From Seminavis robusta (lineage: Eukaryota > Bacillariophyta > Bacillariophyceae > Naviculales > Naviculaceae), in the NCBI GenBank assembly GCA_903772945.1, contig CAICTM010000135.1:45675-109674 (forward strand): 64,000 bases of DNA. The letters are read 5' to 3'. The notes under the pieces were generated by a model. The model made no database searches and was not told the DNA's origin. It saw nothing but the letters and a program-made list of their open reading frames with translations. This document shows positions 59,001 to 64,000 of the stretch, in pieces. Position 1 is the stretch's first letter, and each line of letters starts with the position of its first letter. The position numbers and the translations under genes were made by a program.

Positions 59001-59586
59001 GTACCAGAGCTCCCAATCGGGTTTCTGTGGGGACAGCGTCAAGAAAATTGGCAATTAGATCTGGAATCCCGACCATACCACCAATGATGCGGCGATTCAT
59101 TACCAAGCTCCCCGCAAACATGGCATTGTGGGTTGGAACTCCACATACCGTTTGTGCTTCAAATTTATAGCTGGAGCTTAATTGAACGCTTCCATCCTTG
59201 TTTTGGATTTTGATGCTTCCATCTGGTTGGATCTGTGCAGATGCCACAGAGTCTAGTTTTTGGAATTCTTCCGCCAAGTTGAAGCCGTCCTCGCTGAATG
59301 GATTATTGGTCTTTCCCGTATAAGCAAATGCAAATGGATCTTCAGGAATGGGTGGTTGAAAGCAGAGAGAGTCGGGTGCTAAGTTGTTAGGTTTCCGTCG
59401 AATGAAATTGTCCGTATCCTCAACAATTTGAAATTCTTCATTCGCTTCCGGTCTACTGACCACGTATGCTATGGATCTTCCACCATGACTTCCTCCCACT
59501 TTCTTGACCTCCCCTTCAAACCAACCATTGCGCCTTTTGAAGAGGACCAAGTTTCCCTCACTAAACCGATAGTCACTCTCTGTCAT
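56089..59586 (-). CDS. Tudor-like / TPR / RING / Smr multidomain protein
   Basis: A single-exon, 1165-residue protein. Order: an SH3/Tudor-like start (SEGNLVLFKRRNGWFEGEVK, 1-70); a large region of unknown fold (about 100-560) with LMFGFHGWPRDPDRAGRCY and AHHHKGGIDLVNQMF; a TPR-like helical region (EANRLMEQGISRFGVGAYG, about 580-670); a hydrophobic stretch (SSILWLFSWIRTQLVFWVW, about 718-752) that may anchor it to a membrane; a RING finger (about 865-915: CPVC..., C-x2-HALCVEC, CPLC); a coiled coil; and a C-terminal Smr domain (about 1078-1165) with VDYHGMHVGEM and IITGRGLHS. The D-x-H-G and T-G-R-G-x-H-S motifs are those of Cue2/N4BP2-type Smr domains, which cleave mRNA on stalled ribosomes. 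RING suggests E3 ubiquitin ligase activity. Both on one chain suggests a combined ligase-nuclease; this role is inference. Confidence 0.85.
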   Translation of the reverse strand: MTESDYRFSEGNLVLFKRRNGWFEGEVKKVGGSHGGRSIAYVVSRPEANEEFQIVEDTDNFIRRKPNNLAPDSLCFQPPIPEDPFAFAYTGKTNNPFSEDGFNLAEEFQKLDSVASAQIQPDGSIKIQNKDGSVQLSSSYKFEAQTVCGVPTHNAMFAGSLVMNRRIIGGMVGIPDLIANFLDAVPTETRLGALVQASKKSNRKMLQLADGLMFGFHGWPRDPDRAGRCYRAAAFGCSERDEKTRCAAFGPDNGVPVGSPEAMIATLQGMESWIKVFLFEASPMDRVPHKNMLVAAHHHKGGIDLVNQMFFWLYHSAVRGWVTPTTIGYSMACHEIDTSAIQVHLRKVGAPEDTMEVIRNVWNYRQMEMNYQKRLDRGVVPRGNPTEATIASFKPKSMEIFQSLPSTLDQVYIEFREVPRVPFPIAVYALIPAKKKVLKVLVIPEHLQLSPFSSETFEYVWLRLAYELHLGDPASKQRERPSECFMVLDSYGNRQFAEYLRQMLDGSETQVRLVTHDEMISENLLRRQSLGDLVEAEEVKFLSLPKYLNGVESAEGSVLMAAQQESARRYRRGLRLATASDDHTQAQYREEANRLMEQGISRFGVGAYGDAVKCYSTAIFLLRQTLDLDQDGRRLLGILLAGRATSLWKMQSNTIEFGRLLLTSAARDCRLALGSRQIRDALPREIIKNLKFLLDRVDARLERMRANEGSRIWVTWNAIESYFIGFSWRTLSSILWLFSWIRTQLVFWVWDVALSIVKKWVTAAVSEANKRATTIANETPDTVPHVGGSETTDRESATMLVNDTANAAPQTEGLETTHGITVQRRTRDPDTALQQQSPSSQHRRDVALLETGRVIHDNSLAKNSDDGCPVCLKTFSEELEETLVCVLACGDHALCVECVCYVKKGSDRTKQQMKCPLCRAAVEPDFVEDLSYQIIETDQSLGALMEKLPLDDADDRENVLQRLLWTHEFRVDRVVDSLEKMLDDQVRAQFFRCETDFTHGQKEEIYQTARRPVLILQEKVHRLVEEHRTTFDAAKLKELNATITQVRNQLAFSRVEAREQIYTRMNEVGNMGAESSLEGGSSLIPVDYHGMHVGEMLSKFQELVKPILPVVKEVMIITGRGLHSANNEGKLKKALIRHIDNKEDDIRWERVEENPGALKVLWRPR

Positions 59587-61334
59587 CTCGCGTCACTATT
59601 GGCAATCATCACATAGATGAAGGTCAAAGGAGTTGATGTGTCAGCTCAACTACTTGGCCGTTGGTATCTCGTCAGGGTCCAAGATCCAAGATCGACCCCC
59701 ATTTCATTTAGAGAAGGCTGCAGAGTGGCAATTTCACCGAAGTCCACTGAAGGAGATTCATATGCCTCCTGGCTCGTCTCCGTTTCCATAAATCTTTTAT
59801 TACCAACACCTAACTCGCTTTATTGAAACAGTACACTGTATTCGCGCGCTCCGCGCGCTCATCCCTTTCTCTGCTTCGCCCCGATCCCTCATTCATGCGA
59901 AAAATGTGAAGAACCCTCATTCATGCGAAAAATGTGAAGAACGCAAGGCGACTTTCATGTGCATGTACATGCGTTGACTGTATCCCGTCAATACAATACT
60001 AGTCGAATACGTAGACTTCTACAGAGGCCTCTAAGTAATGCACGCCGGGTATAATTCAAACCTCCACTCCCCATCGGTACCCTTACCCCTAAAAGCAAAT
60101 CGTCTCCGGGAGACGAGATTTCCAGTCTCCCACGAGGGTCCCTCTAATAGCCACGGTAGAGTAGGCGAGCTATCGTAGGCTGCCAGGCAGGCAGGCAGTA
60201 GCTATGCATAGCTGGGTACGGTAGATCAAACTCTTGCACTATTGTATCGTTGGGTCGCCACGAGGATGGCAGGGAGGAGGAAGTGAGCAAGTGGTCCAAG
60301 TGCTGTACTTCATACCGATTGTGGACCACACGAAAACAGAAGATGAAACTGTGAATCTGATGAGATAGGGAGGGGGTCTTCTGCATAGTACCTGTATCTT
60401 CTGTTGGGAGAGAGACGGCAGACTTGTATTGTTGCTTCTATTTGTCCCTACGGTATTGCTTATTATTGCCCAATGTGCGGGAAGGATAGGACTACAAAGT
60501 CTTGTGATAGTTGCGAGTTTGGCTGACCGAAAGAACGGAAGAGGTTGCGTTTTTGTGTTGCTGTGATTTGGAGATTTAGTTTCTCCACTTTCAGCAACTG
60601 GACTGCACCTGCGTAGCTAGCTCGAACTGCTAGCTAGATGCAACTGGCAGCTTGTTCGCCTGGCTACAGGAGGATATGCACTGTCTGACTGAAGTGCGAA
60701 CGAGGGCAAATAGCTGTCCCAATTTTGCAGGGAGCAAATCCCACTGCTCCCTTCTTACTGGAAGAGATCTGGCATCCAGCAGCGTGTAGTTGCTCCACCC
60801 GCGACTACGGCACAGTACCTGCATACGTGCATGCAACACTCGGGCTGGTTTCCTTCAGCGGCTGCATTTACAAGTGCCCTACTCGCAGCAGTATGTGCAC
60901 TATGATTACAAACTACAAGATCTAGCTAGCTAAAACTACGACTACTATAAAGAATGAAGCCATGGTTTTGTTGTTGTAAAAGATTGTCTACTATGAGTTA
61001 TTGTTCTATGTTTATGTTTGGTTGTATTTATGATTGTAGCAAAGCATCAACAATGATACCGGTAGAGGTTGGTTGTCAGGTGTCACGGGTATTAACTTTG
61101 GACTTTCGTCACGTGGAGGACGTTCGGACAAGCACTCTGCATTAGAGGCTGCCTAGCACAGGAACCACAAACCTGGCTACCTTCGATGTGACCCTTCAAT
61201 TGAACCAACTATATTCATCTCCGCAAAAATTGTTGTATAGCCCTGCACCCCACCAGATGCCTGCTCGTTGTGTATTGTATTGTGTTAGTAATCCCCAATC
61301 CGTCGTTGACATCCCCACTTATTTACCTGTTGTC
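59587..61334. other. Intergenic, no gene seen
   Basis: No supportable gene. Holds a 28-bp tandem duplication (59886-59941), GCGCGC palindromes at about 59845-59860, and GCTAGC-type repeats at about 60615 and 60925. Confidence 0.45.
59886..59941. repeat. 28-bp perfect tandem duplication
   Basis: The unit CCCTCATTCATGCGAAAAAT plus GTGAAGAA occurs twice in a row without a mismatch. Non-coding. Confidence 0.85.
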
Positions 61335-62381
61335 CTAGACTGGAATGTACCGGTCAGGCTTTCTGACTTGCCGTCCAGAAAGAGTTGTTGTCTGAACTGT
61401 TGTTTGCTGCTGTGTGCCCGTCACAGGTTGTGTCGTCTTCTTCTTGCCCTTCGCCTTTGGATTTGTCGCCTTTGGCTTTGTCGCCTTTGGCTTTGTCGCC
61501 TTTGGCTTTGTCGCCTTTGGCTTTGTCGCCTTTTTCTTGGTGGCCGCCGCCCGTCTACGTTTAATTCTAGGTTGTTCAACTGCCACCCGCCGTGGCTTCG
61601 TCTTGATTTGTTCTGCGATTCTCTGAGATGCAATCGCCGCCATGCGTCTCTTTGATCGTCGCAAAGTTGATTGTGCTGTGTCCACATTGTTGTCCTCCTC
61701 GTCGACTCGATTGTCGACCCGGTTGTCGACCCGGTTGTTGACCAGTGGTTCTTCAGCATCAACTTGTTGTTGTTGCTCGACCTCGACCTCGACCTCGACC
61801 ATTGGTTCTTCAGCTTCCACTTGGCCAGTAGCGAATTCGAAATCAGTATCGTCTGAGGCAACGTCTGCCTCCAATTGTAGTGTCTTGTGCCGCCGCATCA
61901 ATTCCTTGACAAGGTCTCCACCATCCTTCATCAAGGCTGCGAGAATGTCGTTGGGTACCACTCCAAGAAGCACGCCATTCATCATTCGCATCTCCAATAC
62001 AAATGGTTGTTGTCCATGCACACTGATCTTGAAGTGTGTCACATGCCACTTTTGAACGTATGGGACCGCTGCTGTGCATGTGGGAAACACAACTGCTTCA
62101 CATGTGGGAACCACCTCTGCTTCGCATGTGATTGTGGCATCGGATGCCATCTTGTCGTCGTCGACGGTCGAGACTGTTTCTATTGTCTCGGCGTCTTTAG
62201 TTGTTGTTGGTTGTTGTTCTAATTCTACAGGTGCTGCATCTTCCATGCAGACATCCTTGACCTTGCGATAGACAAATCGTCGTTTGGCAATCTGTTCTCG
62301 CGTATTCAAGGTGCAAATTTTGTCGTCAGCGTTGCGCTGAATTCCTCCGTGGTGCAAGTGGCACATGGCGAGTTCGAACAT
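61335..62381 (-). CDS. Basic-tailed protein with ATKPK repeats, unknown function
   Basis: 348 residues from the ATG at 62381. The first 130 residues are mixed, then WHVTHFKISVHGQQPFVLEM and GVVPNDILAALMKDGGDLVK look folded (about 110-165). An acidic Glu/Val stretch follows, with EVEVEVE and a triple NRVD repeat, then a basic region RRSKRRMAAIASQRI, KPRR, RIKRRRAAATKKK and five ATKPK units encoded by a 15-bp repeat (about 61470-61540). Histone H1-like tails have this make-up, so nuclear DNA binding is possible. The last residues (SGRQVRKPDRYIPV) resemble the linker found in retroelement polyproteins. The start lies only about 10 bases from the end of a putative LTR, so the gene may belong to the retroelement zone or have lost its true 5' end to it. 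Not recognised as any named family. Confidence 0.5.
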   Translation of the reverse strand: MFELAMCHLHHGGIQRNADDKICTLNTREQIAKRRFVYRKVKDVCMEDAAPVELEQQPTTTKDAETIETVSTVDDDKMASDATITCEAEVVPTCEAVVFPTCTAAVPYVQKWHVTHFKISVHGQQPFVLEMRMMNGVLLGVVPNDILAALMKDGGDLVKELMRRHKTLQLEADVASDDTDFEFATGQVEAEEPMVEVEVEVEQQQQVDAEEPLVNNRVDNRVDNRVDEEDNNVDTAQSTLRRSKRRMAAIASQRIAEQIKTKPRRVAVEQPRIKRRRAAATKKKATKPKATKPKATKPKATKPKATNPKAKGKKKTTQPVTGTQQQTTVQTTTLSGRQVRKPDRYIPV

Positions 62382-62391
62382 GTGCACTACG

Positions 62392-62838
62392 CTAAAAGCT
62401 AGTGTAAAGATCTTTCGAGTGTTTTGAGTTTGAGAGAATGAAAGTTATGAGAGGATTAGAAAGCTATGAAAACTAATCACGAGAGAGATCCACAATCAAA
62501 GGATCGTAGATCTGAACTCCCGCGGGAGACTGTAGAGTGTGATAGAGTAGGTTGCGGTAGCAATCCTACTCACTCCACGATCCGAAAACGGAACGCGTGG
62601 AAGATTCGTCTAGCATTTATCTAGTAGCGTGGAATCTCTCCACGTCAGCTAAATATCTAGCGCGATGTTTCACCATCGACCTAGTATGACTAGCGGTCAT
62701 GAGACCCTGTCTCAATGACTATTCACGAAAGACTCAGTCATGAGTCGAACTCAAACCCTATCTAGGATCGAGTCGCGAATAAGGCTAAGAGCCGTGTATT
62801 GCATTCGCCCCCTGACAAGGGTCACGGGAGGCACGACA
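62392..62838 (-). repeat. Putative LTR of a gypsy-like element (minus orientation)
   Basis: Placed only by context: it follows the end of an integrase-like fragment on the minus strand, begins TGTCGTGCCTCCCGTGACC and runs to a TTTACACTAGC...GTGCA end, i.e. TG...CA. I do not see a second copy in the window, so this needs a genome search. Confidence 0.3.
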
Positions 62839-62959
62839 TCAGTCGGACAAGGAGAACATATGATTAAAGTGCGGGGCACTCTCCGGATTGGATGTAGACA
62901 TGTGCGTCGCACGATGGCAATCCTACAAGGGGATCAGGCGCTTGTATGGGTGTAAATAC

Positions 62960-63582
62960 CTTATGTTCCAAGTCTGGTAGACTGTGCCGCTATTGGCGGT
63001 AGCATGTCGAGCCGTACAGTGCCATTGTTATTGACTCGGTTTGTGTGGTAAGGACCTTTGTGCGTTGGCTGACCGTACTAACGGTTCTGATAACTGATGA
63101 ATCATCATAGTATCGTTGACATGGTGTTGATGAGGGACACGTGTCGTGTTCTCCCTATTGGTGTTTTTCTGGATAAGTCGTTGGCGACGTTCCTTAATGT
63201 ATTTCCGGTTTGCTTTGAAACGGATGTGGTGAATCTTGTCACGATTGACGCGCGTGAACTTGCGACGAAGTCCATGTTCATCCCGGAGAGTCTTCTCGAC
63301 CTCTGCGCGGGACTCACGTTCTCTGTCCATTGTCATGGATACTGGGTAACCCACGTCTGTTTCAGAATGATGGTTACTCCGTCTGCTGTCTTGGAGCAGA
63401 CCTTGGTAGTTCATTGGTCCATGAATCCACGAAGTTCTTCTTGTTGGTAGGAAGAGCGATAGCTGGATCGCGTTTATTATCTTTTTAGTTAAGGTTGGTT
63501 CCTTCCGAGTAGTCCAATTGTCTGGATACTCAAGTTCTTCCTTTCGAGGAAGGCCTTGGTAGTGTTGATGCGACAATACCAT
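62960..63582 (-). pseudogene. Gypsy-like integrase C-terminal fragment
   Basis: On the minus strand, YIKERRQRLIQKNTNRENTT followed by RVPHQHHVND reads like the C-terminal part of gypsy-type integrases (a basic I-x-x-R-K/R-Q helix, then N-x-x-E-N-x-x-R-x-x-H and the start of the SH3-like domain). After a frame shift near 63075 the next part, HKGPYHTNRVNNNGTVRLDM, matches the usual Y-x-G-P-Y...V-x-x-NGTV-x-x ending and stops at about 62965. The segment upstream (63582-63250) has no clear catalytic motif. One or more frame shifts make it a pseudogene or a badly called copy. Confidence 0.55.
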
Positions 63583-63727
63583 TGTGCATTGACTAGTCTA
63601 GATCTAAGAGATGTAAAGTTTGTATTTCCAAATAAGTGAGCAGTTATTGATTATTTTCTAGAATAAGCCTGCTAATTGTAAAGCTGTAAGCTGAATTGTA
63701 AGCTGTATCCCGTCGCACTCCCTTACA
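63583..63727 (-). repeat. Putative short LTR of a copia-like element (minus orientation)
   Basis: A 145-bp candidate beginning TGTAAGGGAGTGCGACGGG and ending ...TCAATGCACA (TG...CA), lying 60 bp after the end of the copia RNase H fragment. It separates that fragment from the gypsy-like remnant, which suggests that one element inserted into the other. No second copy is in the window. Confidence 0.35.
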
Positions 63728-63786
63728 GCTGAAATGAGCTGGAGCAAGAAACGATAGAGAGAGTCCCAGCAAAGTGCTGAGGTAAA

Positions 63787-64000
63787 TTACCATCCCATGA
63801 GGAGCTTCCGAATGAAAGCAAACTGTGGAGACGGAAGACCCTTAGTGAAAATGTCGGCCCGTTGTTCCAGAGTCGGAATATACTTGGCCAGGATCCCTTC
63901 GACTCCCCGATATTGGACCTGAAGAAGTGGTACTTCAATGCCAAATACTTGTTGCGCGCAGACATTTGGGAACATTCACAAGAGACAAGCAACTTTGGTT
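63787..64000 (-). pseudogene. Copia-type RNase H end, runs off the window
   Basis: The C-terminus of a Ty1/copia polyprotein on the minus strand. In one frame MSARNKYLALKYHFFRSNIG matches the H-I-x-x-K-Y-H-F-x-R region; after a frame shift near 63910 a second frame gives GILAKYIPTLEQRADIFTKG then LPSPQFAFIRKLLMGW and the stop. Q-x-A-D-I-F-T-K-x-L is the signature of the copia RNase H end. The rest of the element lies to the right of the window. The shift could be decay or a base-calling error. Confidence 0.7.

Noticed and set aside
59886-59941. CRISPR-like direct repeats
   Set aside because: The two 28-bp units are adjacent without spacers, and the DNA is eukaryotic; it is a simple tandem duplication.
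1-64000. tRNA and rRNA genes
   Set aside because: I looked for cloverleaf-type box A/box B pairs and rRNA core strings and found none that I could support; a tRNAscan run would be decisive.

Overview
The window looks like nuclear DNA of a pennate diatom. I base this on four proteins with a signal peptide followed by an Ala-Phe type cleavage site (the plastid import signature of heterokont algae), two secreted Cys-repeat proteins with GPI-like tails, a large LRR membrane protein of the kind expanded in raphid pennates, short introns (71, 99 and 135 bp) with GT/AG borders, and Ty1/copia-type retroelement debris. The style resembles Seminavis robusta, but species is a guess. Intergenic DNA is strikingly rich in the palindromes TAGCTAGCTA and TACCGGTA.

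Layout. 0-6 kb: a small disordered protein and a DNA transposon with two tail-to-tail genes (a DDE-type transposase candidate and a short spliced partner). 6-17 kb: a secreted GPI-type Cys protein, a plastid coiled-coil protein, a spliced membrane RING-H2 ubiquitin ligase and a second secreted two-repeat protein. 17-23 kb: an F-box protein with a histone-fold-like segment and an acidic tail, an ankyrin-repeat protein with GCPWD repeats, and a plastid protein of unknown role. 24-29 kb: two small proteins carrying a PPRxPxR motif and a GNAT acetyltransferase. 29-34 kb: an LRR transmembrane protein whose repeat array carries a cluster of single-base losses. 34.5-37 kb: a plastid membrane/coiled-coil protein. 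37.7-45.6 kb: a second, dead LRR gene split by a complete 4.4-kb non-autonomous LTR retroelement with target-site duplication, LTRs, primer-binding site and one unrecognised ORF. 46-50.8 kb: a mitochondrial cystathionine gamma-lyase/synthase family enzyme (spliced), a decayed multi-pass membrane protein and a small plastid membrane protein. 51-60 kb: another PPRxPxR protein, a Cys3His plus HNH-like protein, and a 1165-residue protein joining a Tudor-like start, a TPR-like region, a RING finger and a C-terminal Smr nuclease domain. 60-64 kb: a basic repeat-tailed protein next to the remains of two retroelements (gypsy-like integrase tail; copia RNase H end running off the window).

The genes do not form one pathway. 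Themes are ubiquitin-linked proteins (RING-H2, F-box, RING-Smr), plastid-targeted proteins of unknown role, surface proteins (two GPI-type, two LRR), and heavy retroelement activity in the right half. The best candidates for new biology are the RING-Smr protein, the LTR element apparently primed from a tRNA-Asn anticodon arm, and the PPRxPxR small-protein family. All domain calls are made by eye from residues, not by profile search.
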